From: Fibrobacteraceae bacterium
GTDB lineage: Bacteria; Fibrobacterota; Fibrobacteria; Fibrobacterales; Fibrobacteraceae
Length of the DNA: 64,000 nt
Assembly (NCBI GenBank): GCA_017625775.1
Contig: JAGAKE010000014.1
Span: 100,845 to 164,844 of the forward strand
Direction of reading: 5' to 3'
Shown here in pieces: positions 54,123 through 63,058 of this stretch (position 1 is the first letter of the stretch; each line of letters begins with the position of its first letter). Both the position numbers and the translations under genes were made by a program. The notes beneath the pieces were generated by a model. The model did not search any database and was not told the origin of the DNA. It worked only from the letters and a program-made list of their open reading frames with translations.

Positions 54123-55820
54123 TTAGTCTTTATAAAATTCTTGAACTTTAGCAAGAACTTCTTCAACTTTCACCATTTGCATTTCTTTTTCATGACGGAA
54201 CTTCCATTCAACTTCGCCATTTGCAAGCCCTTTGGCTCCGACAGCGATTCTTACAGGAATTCCCCATAAATCGGCATCTTTGAATTTTACGCCTGGGCGT
54301 TCTTCGCGGTCGTCTAGTAATACTTCGTAACCAGCTTTCTCTAATGATTCTTCTAATGCAGCAGCAGCATCAAAAACGGCAGCATCTTTACCAATAGGAA
54401 CAATTTCAATCTGGAATGGAGCAATAGACTTAGGCCAAATAGGACCAAAATCATCGTGGGAATTTTCAACGACGCTTGCCATTAAACGCCCAACCCCAAT
54501 TCCATAACAACCCATAATTGCTGGTTGGCTTCCTTTATCAGCGGCTAAGAATTTGGCATTCATGCTTTCAGAAAATTTAGTACCGAGTTTAAAAATATTA
54601 CCAAGTTCAATGCCACGAGTTTCTGTGAGTTTTGAATCGCAGTGTGGGCAAGTGCATAAAGAACTTGCTTCAGCAATGTCAACTACTTTATAATTTTTGA
54701 AATCGCGTTTAGGTGTGCAATGTTTATAATGGAATCCTTCCTCGTTAGCACCCATGACTAAATCAGAAGCGTCTTCTAAAGCAGTATCAATGATCAAAAT
54801 CATATTTTCACTAGCACCAATTGGGCTTGCATAGCCTGGCACCATGCCACAATCACGAATTTGAGAATCGTCTGCAGGAATTAATTCCTTTGTTTTTAAG
54901 AAATTGCGAAGTTTAGTTTCAGAAACTTCTAAATGCCCAGGAATCATACATGTGACAAGTTTATTTTCTACAGAGAAAAATACGCATTTAGCAGTAGATT
55001 CTTTTTCGATGTTTAAGAAGCTAGAAAGTTCTTCTATGCTTTGTGAATTTGGGGTGGCGATTTTTTCTGGAAGTAGTTCTGCATTTCCTTTATAAGGCTC
55101 TCTTTTGAAATTAGCGATTTCTCGGTTTGCTTGATAACCGCATTTTTTACAGAGAATCAAATAATCTTCGCCATTTGGAGTATCTAGCATAAATTCATGA
55201 GCAATTTTTCCACCCATAATTCCGGTGTCTGATTGCACAACAACAGGTTCAATTCCAACTTTGCGGAAAATGCGTAAATAGGCGTTGTATTCTTCTTCGT
55301 AGTGTTTGTCTAAATCTTCTGGGGTGGAGTGGAAACTATAAGCATCTTTCATCAAAAATTCACGCACGCGAATTAGGCCACCTCTAGCACGAGCTTCATC
55401 ACGATACTTGGTTTTAAATTGATAAAGCATGAACGGAAGTTGCTTGTAGCTAGAAAGAACATAGCGAGCAAGATCGGTCATTGCTTCTTCGTGAGTCATA
55501 GCAAGAACCATTTTGTGATTATTACGGTCATTAAAGCGGAGCAATTCTTCTCCAATGGCTTCATAACGACCAGATTCACTCCAAAGTTCCGCTGTTTGAA
55601 CTACAGGTAAATCCACTTCCATTCCACCGATCCCGTTCATTTCTTCACGAATCAAGTTTTGAATTTTTTGCAGCACTCTGAAACCCATAGGAAGCGTGCT
55701 ATAAATGCCAGTTGAAAGAGGTTTAATGTAACCGCCTCGCATCAAGAAAATATGACTTGGCATTGTTGCATCGCTTGGAATTTCACGGAGCGTTGTGAAA
55801 AAATACTTTGAAAGTTTCAT
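54123..55820 (-). CDS. proS: Prolyl-tRNA synthetase (bacterial type)
   Basis: Class II aminoacyl-tRNA synthetase of 565 residues. It has the N-terminal motif IFLMRGGYIKPLSTGIYSTL, motif 2 (YRDEARARGGLIRVREFLMK), an inserted editing (INS) domain at ~230-390 (GHLEVSETKLRNFL) and motif 3 (GCYGIGVGRLMASVVE). The anticodon-binding domain is C-terminal. This is the long bacterial form with editing. The ATG at 55820 (MKLSKYFFTTLRE) fits family length; the upstream ATG at 55841 adds seven residues. Confidence 0.97.
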   Translation of the reverse strand: MKLSKYFFTTLREIPSDATMPSHIFLMRGGYIKPLSTGIYSTLPMGFRVLQKIQNLIREEMNGIGGMEVDLPVVQTAELWSESGRYEAIGEELLRFNDRNNHKMVLAMTHEEAMTDLARYVLSSYKQLPFMLYQFKTKYRDEARARGGLIRVREFLMKDAYSFHSTPEDLDKHYEEEYNAYLRIFRKVGIEPVVVQSDTGIMGGKIAHEFMLDTPNGEDYLILCKKCGYQANREIANFKREPYKGNAELLPEKIATPNSQSIEELSSFLNIEKESTAKCVFFSVENKLVTCMIPGHLEVSETKLRNFLKTKELIPADDSQIRDCGMVPGYASPIGASENMILIIDTALEDASDLVMGANEEGFHYKHCTPKRDFKNYKVVDIAEASSLCTCPHCDSKLTETRGIELGNIFKLGTKFSESMNAKFLAADKGSQPAIMGCYGIGVGRLMASVVENSHDDFGPIWPKSIAPFQIEIVPIGKDAAVFDAAAALEESLEKAGYEVLLDDREERPGVKFKDADLWGIPVRIAVGAKGLANGEVEWKFRHEKEMQMVKVEEVLAKVQEFYKD

Positions 55821-55983
55821 AAGGAACAACCTTTGGTTCAATGACTTATCTGAATTTTCGTGAAAAAAGTTAGCAAAATTTTTATTTCCAATTAGTTCTT
55901 TATGGTTCTTTTGCTAAATTTCATTACATAGATTCAAATATTTTCTAGAAATTCTGGAAAGTATTTTTTTAAGGAGTTTTTTT

Positions 55984-57183
55984 ATGAAAAAGCGTTATAT
56001 GTTATGCGCCGCCCTTTCTATTTCATTATTAGCTTGTAATGAGCAAGCATCTTCTAATGAAAAAGTGGTTGGATTAAATTCCCCAGATACTGAAAAAATG
56101 GCTTACTTATTCGGGATGCAACTCTCTCATCAACTTTTTGGAGCTGTTCCGTATCAAGTGGGGGAAGGTCTTTCTTTAGATGCGGTAATGCAAGGCTTTA
56201 ACGACGCTATCGTAATAAAAACAGATTCTACAAAAAAACTTCAATTGACTAATGAACAATTACAAAATATTGGCCAAGTTTATTCTGTAAAAGCTCAAAC
56301 TCGCATGGCTTCCATTCAGCCAGATTCCGCAAAACGTGCTTCTATGAATCCCATGCAATTAAGAATGTATATGGATTCTAGCATGAAGGCTTTACCAAAA
56401 GGAGAAAATCCTGTAGTGACTGGCAAGCCTGTAAAAATTGATGGAACCTCTCCAGACATTGAACGCTTCTCTTATATGTTTGGCGTTAATTTCTCCGCTC
56501 AATTTGAAAATCTTTCTCTTCAATCAGAAATGAAACTTTCTGAAAACGCTTTTAAACAAGGTCTTAATGATGGTTACAAGAGCGCTCAAGATACTACATT
56601 CAAAGGTATTTTGCCAAAAGACTCTGTAGAAGCTGTAGGCAAACGTTTTTCTGAAAATATGCAAAATTTGCAAAAGAAACGAATGGAAGAAGCTAAAGCA
56701 GAAGAAGAAAAATTAAAAGCGGAAATTGCGCCACTTCGCGGAGATACTTTACCCGATGGAATGCCTGCTAAAATGAACTATTCTGTAAAATTAGATGGCA
56801 TTACAATGAAAGCAACAGATCTTCAAAGTTTTGCTGGTAAGCCATTGTTAGTGTTCTATTTCTCTGCAACTTGTGGGCATTGTCAACATGCAGCTCCAGA
56901 AGTAAATAAATTGGCAGAAACTTATAAGGCAGCAGGCCTTTCAGCAGTGGCAATTGCTTCTGCCAGCAACTCTAAAAAAGGAATTCGTCAGTTTATGGAA
57001 AATACTAAATTGAACATTCCTGTTTTGCTTGATGAATCTCGTCAATTCGGAGAGCTATACAGCGATGGTTATGTTCCAAAAGTTTATTTAGTTTCTCCAG
57101 ATGCTTCCTATAAAATTTATAAATCCTTTGAAAAGGAACAAGAAACTTTGAAAGCAGATATTTCGGCGCTTTTGAAAAAATAA
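55984..57183 (+). CDS. Lipoprotein with FKBP-N-like repeats fused to a thioredoxin-fold domain
   Basis: Lipoprotein of 399 residues (lipobox LLAC, Cys18). Two segments resemble the N-terminal dimerisation domain of FkpA/Mip-type prolyl isomerases: MAYLFGMQLSHQLFG near residue 39 and FSYMFGVNFSAQFE near 161, followed by ENAFKQGLNDGYKS. There is no catalytic FKBP domain. Instead, after a Lys/Glu-rich helix, residues ~275-399 form a TlpA/ResA-like thioredoxin with SATCGHCQHAAPE (Cys297, Cys300) and a cis-Pro region GYVPKVYL. A periplasmic thiol oxidoreductase or disulfide-handling chaperone is likely. An AAGGAG site precedes the ATG. mnmG follows 1 bp later. Confidence 0.83.
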   Translation: MKKRYMLCAALSISLLACNEQASSNEKVVGLNSPDTEKMAYLFGMQLSHQLFGAVPYQVGEGLSLDAVMQGFNDAIVIKTDSTKKLQLTNEQLQNIGQVYSVKAQTRMASIQPDSAKRASMNPMQLRMYMDSSMKALPKGENPVVTGKPVKIDGTSPDIERFSYMFGVNFSAQFENLSLQSEMKLSENAFKQGLNDGYKSAQDTTFKGILPKDSVEAVGKRFSENMQNLQKKRMEEAKAEEEKLKAEIAPLRGDTLPDGMPAKMNYSVKLDGITMKATDLQSFAGKPLLVFYFSATCGHCQHAAPEVNKLAETYKAAGLSAVAIASASNSKKGIRQFMENTKLNIPVLLDESRQFGELYSDGYVPKVYLVSPDASYKIYKSFEKEQETLKADISALLKK

Positions 57184-57184
57184 T

Positions 57185-59041
57185 ATGGCAATTTCAGCAA
57201 AGTATGATGTGGTCGTCGTTGGAGGCGGCCACGCTGGTATAGAAGCGGCTCATGCGGCTTGGAAACTCGGAGTAAAAACGGCTTTACTCACAATGAGTAT
57301 TGACGCAATTGGGCGAATGTCTTGTAACCCAGCAGTGGGTGGAGTAGCCAAAGGGCAAATTGTTAGAGACATAGATGCTCTTGGTGGTTTGATGGGAAAA
57401 TTGACCGACAGAGCAGGCATTCAGTTTAGAATGTTAAATAAAAGTAAAGGCCCTGCTGTTTGGGGACCGCGTGCTCAGTGTGATATGGATTACTATTCCA
57501 AATGCGCTCGAGAGGCTCTTGAAAAATGTTCTGGTTTGGAACTTTTAGAAGGGGAGCTTTCTGTTTTTACGCCTTCTATTTCTGAAATTGACCTTCAACT
57601 TTTAGATGGTAGAAAAATTTCAACTAAAACCTTAATTATCACTAGTGGAACTTTTTTAGCTTCTAAAATGTACACCGGCTTATTACAAAGTATCGGTGGA
57701 CGAGTTGGCGAGCCTTCTGCCGACGAGTTGTCCAAAACGCTTGCCGCATTAAAAATTCCTTTGCGCCGTTTAAAAACAGGAACTCCGTCTCGAATCGACC
57801 CAGACTCTGTTGATTTTTCTGAATGTGAAGTTCAACATGGCGATATAGATCCATGGCCGTTTAGTGATTCTACGAAAGTTCCTTTACGAAATGATGCCGT
57901 TTGCTGGATAACTCGAACGACTCTTAAAACTCATGAAATTTTACGTTCTGGTTTTAAAGATAGTCCAATGTTTTCTGGAATAATTAAAGGTAAAGGCCCA
58001 AGATATTGCCCAAGTATTGAAGATAAAATTAATCGATTTGGCGATAAAGATGGTCATCAGTTGTTTCTTGAACCTGAAACGGCTTCTATCGGGCGAATTT
58101 ATATAAATGGTTTTAGCTCTAGTTTACCTGCTGAAATTCAGTTAGAGGCTATTCATTCTATTCCAGGGCTTTCCCGAGCAAAAGTTTGTCAAATTGGTTA
58201 TGCAGTAGAATATGATTCTGTAGATGCTACTTCACTTTTTCCAACGCTTGAAAGTAAGCAAGTTTCTGGTTTGTATTTTGCCGGTCAAGTTTGCGGTACT
58301 AGTGGTTATGAAGAAGCTGCTGGGCAAGGTTTAATGGCTGGAATTAACGCCGCTTTGAAAGTTAAAGGAGAATCTCCGTTTATTTTAGGGCGTTCTGAAA
58401 GTTATATTGGCGTGATGTTAGATGATTTGGTAAACACGCTTTTAGATGAACCATATCGTATGTTTACAAGTCGAGCTGAATATAGGTTGTTTTTGCGTTC
58501 TGATAATGCAGAAAAACGCTTAAAAGATAAAGCTTATGCGATTGGTATGCTTTCAAAGGATGAATTTGCTGTTTATGAATCCAAAGCAGTTGAAATAGCA
58601 AAAATCCGAGAACGTATGCGCTCAGAATCGGGAACTCCGGAACAAATTAATGAAATTATCGATGGTTTAGGGCAAGCAAGCGTAAATGAAAGAACTCGTT
58701 GGGTTTCTGTTTTAAGAAGACCTGGAATTGAACCAGAAAAATTCTTTAAAATTGCATTCCCAGAATCCACTCTTTCTAGAAGGGATAAACTATTCATTCT
58801 TTCTGAAGAAATGTATGCCGGTTTCTTTGAACGTCAAGAAAAAGAAATTAGAGAACAACGTAAAGTGGAAAAAGTCCGTTTGGATGAAAATATGGATTAT
58901 ATGGCCATTCAAGCTTTAAGTATCGAATCAAGGCAAAAATTGGCAGCGGCACGTCCTCTTTCCCTTGGGCAAGCGGCTAGAGTTCCAGGAATTCGTCCTG
59001 TGGATATTACAGTTTTGATGCATTGGCTAGAAAATCATTAA
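57185..59041 (+). CDS. mnmG: tRNA uridine-5-carboxymethylaminomethyl modification enzyme MnmG (GidA)
   Basis: FAD-dependent subunit that, with MnmE, installs cmnm5U at the wobble position of tRNAs. The 618 residues contain VVVGGGHAGIEAAHAAWKLG (FAD site), CNPAVGGVAKGQIVRDIDAL, LKTGTPSRIDPDSVDF and GYEEAAGQGLMAGINAAL. The C-terminal helical domain (SRREYRL-type region TSRAEYRLFLRSDNAEKRL) is complete. Probably co-transcribed with the upstream lipoprotein gene. mnmE and rsmG are not adjacent. Confidence 0.98.
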   Translation: MAISAKYDVVVVGGGHAGIEAAHAAWKLGVKTALLTMSIDAIGRMSCNPAVGGVAKGQIVRDIDALGGLMGKLTDRAGIQFRMLNKSKGPAVWGPRAQCDMDYYSKCAREALEKCSGLELLEGELSVFTPSISEIDLQLLDGRKISTKTLIITSGTFLASKMYTGLLQSIGGRVGEPSADELSKTLAALKIPLRRLKTGTPSRIDPDSVDFSECEVQHGDIDPWPFSDSTKVPLRNDAVCWITRTTLKTHEILRSGFKDSPMFSGIIKGKGPRYCPSIEDKINRFGDKDGHQLFLEPETASIGRIYINGFSSSLPAEIQLEAIHSIPGLSRAKVCQIGYAVEYDSVDATSLFPTLESKQVSGLYFAGQVCGTSGYEEAAGQGLMAGINAALKVKGESPFILGRSESYIGVMLDDLVNTLLDEPYRMFTSRAEYRLFLRSDNAEKRLKDKAYAIGMLSKDEFAVYESKAVEIAKIRERMRSESGTPEQINEIIDGLGQASVNERTRWVSVLRRPGIEPEKFFKIAFPESTLSRRDKLFILSEEMYAGFFERQEKEIREQRKVEKVRLDENMDYMAIQALSIESRQKLAAARPLSLGQAARVPGIRPVDITVLMHWLENH

Positions 59042-59132
59042 ATATTGAATGATTTTTAGAGATTTTTCCCGAATGCAAAGAATTTTTTTCTAAATTACGC
59101 TCCGTTCATAAACTTAGACGAAGAGGTTCAAT

Positions 59133-59423
59133 ATGTCAGAAAAAGAAGCAAAAACAGTGGAAGTAGTTGAAAATAAACCAAAGGAAGCGAAAAAGGCTCC
59201 TAAAAAGGCTGCTCCCAAAAAGAAGCGTTCTCGTTCTGGAGCAAAGAAACCTGCAGCCGCTAAGAAACCAGAAGTTTTCAGTGACTCTATCGGGGCTTTG
59301 TTCCCAGATTTGGCTAAGAAAATTCAAAAAAGTCGCGATGAACGTATTAAAAAACAAATTCGTGATGCTCAGTCAGATCCAAAAGTTCTAGAAGCAAATA
59401 AAAAATTCGCTTCTAAGAAGTAA
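59133..59423 (+). CDS. Small lysine/alanine-rich basic protein, histone-H1-like tail
   Basis: The 96-residue product has a Lys/Ala/Pro-rich first half (EAKKAPKKAAPKKKRSRSGA, PAAAKKPE) resembling bacterial histone-H1-like or AKP-repeat DNA-binding tails, then a helical segment (SIGALFPDLAKKIQKSRDER). The GAGG ribosome site 8 nt upstream and the downstream hairpin support a real single-gene unit. Nucleoid or RNA association is plausible but inferred from composition only. No named family recognised. Confidence 0.75.
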   Translation: MSEKEAKTVEVVENKPKEAKKAPKKAAPKKKRSRSGAKKPAAAKKPEVFSDSIGALFPDLAKKIQKSRDERIKKQIRDAQSDPKVLEANKKFASKK

Positions 59424-59456
59424 TTGTTCTTCAAACAAAGTTTTTTGACTGTTATT

Positions 59457-59483
59457 CCCCCGAAAGTTTTTAACCTTCGGGGG
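59457..59483 (+). terminator. Hairpin terminator after basic protein gene
   Basis: Stem CCCCCGAA / TTCGGGGG with an 11-nt loop, 33 bp past the stop codon. The T-run is weak. Confidence 0.7.
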
Positions 59484-59586
59484 ATTCTTGTATAGTCAGA
59501 ATTGAAAGGAATTTATTTAGTATAATCATCATTCCTTATAAATTTTTTATTTTTGTGCAAATTCACTAACAATCTAGGAATGAAAA

Positions 59587-61134
59587 ATGACAATTGCCGT
59601 TTTTATTCTTTATTTGCTGATGATGTTAGGCATCGGCTTTTATTTTTCTAAAAAAGCGAACAGCTTAAATTCTTATTATTTAGGTGACCGCAGAATGAAC
59701 AAGTGGGTTGTAGCTATGTCAGCCCAAGCTTCCGATATGAGCGGTTGGCTTTTGATGGGGCTTCCTGGCGCTATTTTTGTCAGTGGTCTTTCTGAAGTAT
59801 GGATTGCCGTAGGTCTTGGAATCGGCACTTATTTAAACTGGAAAATAGTAGGGCAGAGACTTCGAAAATACACTCATTTCTGTAATGACTCCATCACTCT
59901 TCCTGATTTCTTTTCTAATCGTTTCCGTGATTCTCGTGGTGTCCTTCGGGTGATTGCGGCATTTTTTATTCTCGCCTTTTTCCTTTTTTATACTACTTCT
60001 GGTTTTGTTTCTTGTGCTAAATTATTTTCCACCATTTTTAATTGGAGTTATACGACTTCATTATGGATTGGAGTGGCTGTAGTGGTTGGTTATACTTTTA
60101 TGGGTGGTTTTTTAGCTGTTTGTTGGACAGATTTTTTACAAGGACTTATGATGCTTATAGCTGTTCTTCTTGTTCCAGCTATTATTTGCGTCTTAAATGG
60201 TGGCTTTGCTCCAACAATTGATGCTATGAACCAAGTAAATCCATATTTAATGAATCTATTTACTAATGCATCTACAGGTAAAGCAATTACTGTTATTTCT
60301 ATTGTATCTTCTTTGGCGTGGGGACTTGGTTATTTTGGCATGCCTCATATCTTAGTTCGTTTTATGTCTATTAAGAATCCGCAGGAAATCAAGCATTCTC
60401 GTCGAATTGCAATGACCTGGGTAATTCTTTCTCTTGGAGCATCTGTTCTTATTGCTGTATTTGGTCGCTATTATGTTATGCAAAATAATATTCCAATTGA
60501 CGATCCAGAAAAAATATTCATCATTCTTGTGCAGCAATTATTCCCAACTGTAATAGCTGCAGTGCTACTAGCAGCCGTTCTTGCTGCTATTATGAGTACG
60601 GCTGATTCTCAATTGCTTGTTTCTGCTTCTGCTTTCAGTAACGATATTTACAAGCGTGTTCGTAAAAAAGCTTCAAATAACGAATTGATGTGGGTAAGCC
60701 GTTTTGTAGTTATTGGAATCGCTTTAGTTGCCGCTTTGCTTGCGTTCCAAGGAAGACCAGATGCCGCAGATGGAATGCAAAAAGGAAAAAGTTTCTTAGA
60801 TGTTGTGATGAGCCTAGTAAGTTTTGCTTGGGGTGGTTTTGGTTCTACATTTGGTCCATTGATGCTTCTAGCTTTATTCTGGAAAAGAACAAATTTTGCT
60901 GGTGCTGTTGCTGGTATGCTTGTAGGCGGTATTACATCTTTTGTTTGGAAGTTTGTTCTTTCTGGTTACGCCGATGTTTATTCAATTTTTGGCGTTTACG
61001 AACTTTTGCCAGGATTTATTCTTAGTTTCTTAACGATTGTAGTGGTTAGTCTTTGCACTAAAGCTCCATCTAAAGAAATTCAAGATGAATTTGAGGCCGT
61101 GGAAAATACCCATTTTAGTGATTTAAAAGCTTAA
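59587..61134 (+). CDS. putP: Sodium/proline symporter
   Basis: Inner-membrane Na+-coupled symporter (SSS family) of 515 residues with 13 predicted helices. YYLGDRRMNKWVVAMSAQAS with DMSGWLLMGLPGA, AFFLFYTTSGFVSCAKLF and GYFGMPHILVRFMSIKNPQE match the PutP subfamily closely, including the Na+-site helix 2 (SAQASDMSGWL). Two tandem hairpins end the transcript. Osmoprotection or proline scavenging is the likely role. Confidence 0.95.
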   Translation: MTIAVFILYLLMMLGIGFYFSKKANSLNSYYLGDRRMNKWVVAMSAQASDMSGWLLMGLPGAIFVSGLSEVWIAVGLGIGTYLNWKIVGQRLRKYTHFCNDSITLPDFFSNRFRDSRGVLRVIAAFFILAFFLFYTTSGFVSCAKLFSTIFNWSYTTSLWIGVAVVVGYTFMGGFLAVCWTDFLQGLMMLIAVLLVPAIICVLNGGFAPTIDAMNQVNPYLMNLFTNASTGKAITVISIVSSLAWGLGYFGMPHILVRFMSIKNPQEIKHSRRIAMTWVILSLGASVLIAVFGRYYVMQNNIPIDDPEKIFIILVQQLFPTVIAAVLLAAVLAAIMSTADSQLLVSASAFSNDIYKRVRKKASNNELMWVSRFVVIGIALVAALLAFQGRPDAADGMQKGKSFLDVVMSLVSFAWGGFGSTFGPLMLLALFWKRTNFAGAVAGMLVGGITSFVWKFVLSGYADVYSIFGVYELLPGFILSFLTIVVVSLCTKAPSKEIQDEFEAVENTHFSDLKA

Positions 61135-61155
61135 TATTTATAAAACCTTCGATTT

Positions 61156-61182
61156 AAAAAAGCTAGCTATGCTAGCTTTTTT
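61156..61182 (+). terminator. Rho-independent terminator of putP
   Basis: Perfect 12-bp stem AAAAAAGCTAGC / GCTAGCTTTTTT with a TAT loop, 21 bp past the stop. Confidence 0.93.
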
Positions 61183-61188
61183 ATAACA

Positions 61189-61216
61189 ACAAAAGCCCCG
61201 CTGGCGGGGCTTTTGT
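61189..61216. terminator. Second, bidirectional hairpin
   Basis: Stem ACAAAAGCCCCG / CGGGGCTTTTGT with a CTGG loop. It can end putP and the convergent gene at 61260-61565. Confidence 0.88.
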
Positions 61217-61254
61217 AAAGAAAAGTCTGTTTTAAAAAAAACAGACTTTTCTTT
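61217..61254 (-). terminator. Terminator of small lipoprotein gene
   Basis: Perfect 17-bp stem (core AAAGTCTGTTTT / AAAACAGACTTT) with an AAAA loop, 5 bp beyond the stop at 61260. On the minus strand the arm is T-rich. Confidence 0.8.
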
Positions 61255-61259
61255 ATAAA

Positions 61260-61565
61260 CTATTCTTTTATTCTTTTGTAACCAGTTGTAATATCTGCAA
61301 AAGTATAGTAAGCGGAATCGCCTTTAACAGTCATTTCAAAACTCATTCCGAGTTCATTTTTTCCAATAATTTTTCCTTCTACAATTTCTCCGTTTAAAGT
61401 ACCATTTTCATTAACAATTTTGACTTTATTACCATTAACTGGTTCAACAGAGAAATTCAGGGCTTCGCCAGACCATTTGCCATAAAAATTGGCTTCGTCT
61501 TTTGAACATGCAGAAAAGAAAACGGCAAACGACAAAAGAATTGCTGCAGAATAAAATAGTTTCAT
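61260..61565 (-). CDS. Small lipoprotein of unknown function
   Basis: The 101-residue product has a lipoprotein signal (LLSFAVFFSACSKDE, lipobox FSAC). It continues with a lipocalin-like beta pattern (NFYGKWSGEALNFSVEPVNG, MSFEMTVKGDSAYYTFADI) similar to small proteins in which a GxW motif marks an eight-stranded barrel. No family recognised. It is monocistronic with a strong hairpin. Confidence 0.75.
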   Translation of the reverse strand: MKLFYSAAILLSFAVFFSACSKDEANFYGKWSGEALNFSVEPVNGNKVKIVNENGTLNGEIVEGKIIGKNELGMSFEMTVKGDSAYYTFADITTGYKRIKE

Positions 61566-61645
61566 AAAGGATATTCCCTTGGTTAATAACTTCTTGTTGA
61601 ATATACAATTTTACAATAGTTTTTTGAAAAATTTGCTGTACTTTT

Positions 61646-61679
61646 TCTAAAAAAACGCCTTTCTATGGAAAGACGTTTT
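61646..61679 (-). terminator. Terminator of small membrane protein gene
   Basis: Stem AAAACGCCTTTC / GAAAGACGTTTT with one mismatch and a 4-nt loop. On the minus strand it is followed by a T-run (forward A-run 61650-61655). Confidence 0.78.
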
Positions 61680-61684
61680 AAATT

Positions 61685-61906
61685 TTACTTTTGAGGTTCT
61701 TCAGAAGGTTCTTCAACAGACTTTTCTTGAGTTGTTTCTTGAGCAAATTCAGCGCCGCAACAACCACAAGGTTCATCATCTTCAAAGGTTTCACCTTCTG
61801 CTAAACAATTATTTTCGAGTTGCTTAGAGCGAACTACATGATAAATACCAAGAGCGGTACCGGCAGCAGCTAAAGCAATCAAAAAATACTTGACAATCTT
61901 TCCCAT
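61685..61906 (-). CDS. Small membrane-anchored protein with CGCC motif
   Basis: The 73-residue product starts at the ATG at 61906 (AGGAG 9 nt upstream) and has one hydrophobic helix (MGKIVKYFLIALAAAGTALG). A short acidic, cysteine-bearing segment follows (NNCLAEGETFEDDEPCGCCG), then a Glu/Gln-rich tail. The four cysteines near positions 34-47 could form a small metal or Fe-S site, or disulfides; nothing more can be said. No homolog recognised. Confidence 0.68.
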   Translation of the reverse strand: MGKIVKYFLIALAAAGTALGIYHVVRSKQLENNCLAEGETFEDDEPCGCCGAEFAQETTQEKSVEEPSEEPQK

Positions 61907-61975
61907 ATAAATCAACTCCTAGAAAAATCTTTTCCTTTAATCTATGCTTTTAAAATAAAAAAAACAAGACCTTTG

Positions 61976-62920
61976 TTAGTTTTTTTCAACTACAATACAA
62001 ATTGCCGGAAGAGATTTCATAATAAGCGATTCACTCACAATAATTTCAGATGAAAGTATTCGGCAGGGCAAATCTTGCAATAAAAATTCAATCCGTTTTC
62101 TATCAAATCCAAGCCAAATATGTCCATGAGTTTCACGTAATTCTTCTTCATTGTGTTGCGCTAAATCAAGTAAAGCTAGTTTTCCACCCGGTTTTAAAAT
62201 TCTAATGGCTTCGCGTAAAGCATCTGCAGGGGCTGGAGCATGGTGTAAAACTTGACTCATTAAAACTAAATCAGCGGAATTTTCTGCAAGAGGAATGTCT
62301 TGCATATTTGCTTCAATAGGGGAAATATTTGTAATATTTTTTTCAGCCAATAATTTGGATAAATCTTCTATCACTTCCTTATTTATATCAACAGCTGTAA
62401 CTTTTTTACAACACCGTGCTAAAAGCAAACTTAAATCAGCCCCTTCGCCACAACCAATATCTACAGCGTGTTCAAAAGGGTGAATTAAATGAGAAAGTAA
62501 GGAAATTTGCGCTTTTAAACTTCCACCCGTTTCGTCTAGTTTATGAAATTTTTGCGCGTGATTAATTCTTCTTTCGTCAAGGATATTTTTTATGCGACTT
62601 TTAATTACTTGAATTTCAGGTAAAACTTTATATGCTTGTCGAATCGTATCAAGCAAAGTAGGGCTCATATACAAATCATCACTTAAACCATAATAAGATT
62701 TTGTAATTTCTCTTCTGTCTTTTAAAAGCCCGCAAGCAGAGAGTTTGGAAAGATGACGGCTAGCATTTGATTGATGAATTCCCAAAATTTCTTTTAATTC
62801 ATTGACCGTAAATTCAGAAGTATCCAATATCAGCATAATTTTCAAACGCACTTCATCGGAAAGTGCATTGAACAGTTCCATATTTGGTTGTAATGGTTCG
62901 TTTTTTTTCAACGATTTCAC
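61976..62920 (-). CDS. ArsR-type HTH / SAM-dependent methyltransferase fusion
   Basis: The 314-residue protein joins an N-terminal winged-helix ArsR domain (~10-90; EVRLKIMLILDTSEFTVNEL, GIHQSNASRHLSKLSACGLL) to a class I methyltransferase. The latter has VDIGCGEGADLSLLLA (motif I), VTAVDIN (motif II) and ILKPGGKLALLDLAQ (motif III/IV). Such fusions are widespread, sometimes near methionine or arsenic genes; here neither is adjacent, and the substrate is unknown. The GTG start at 62920 has GGAG 5 nt upstream. ArsR metal-binding cysteines are not evident, so the ligand may be SAM or a metabolite. Confidence 0.92.
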   Translation of the reverse strand: MKSLKKNEPLQPNMELFNALSDEVRLKIMLILDTSEFTVNELKEILGIHQSNASRHLSKLSACGLLKDRREITKSYYGLSDDLYMSPTLLDTIRQAYKVLPEIQVIKSRIKNILDERRINHAQKFHKLDETGGSLKAQISLLSHLIHPFEHAVDIGCGEGADLSLLLARCCKKVTAVDINKEVIEDLSKLLAEKNITNISPIEANMQDIPLAENSADLVLMSQVLHHAPAPADALREAIRILKPGGKLALLDLAQHNEEELRETHGHIWLGFDRKRIEFLLQDLPCRILSSEIIVSESLIMKSLPAICIVVEKN

Positions 62921-63058
62921 AAAAGCTCCATTTTATTTTGGAAAATAAATTTCTTTTTAAATATAAGTTTTTGAAGAATAAAAAGGATTCTCAAATGTGT
63001 TAGAAATTAGAAATGAATCTAGTTTCTTATACTTTATATTTTTAGATTTCATTTTGTG

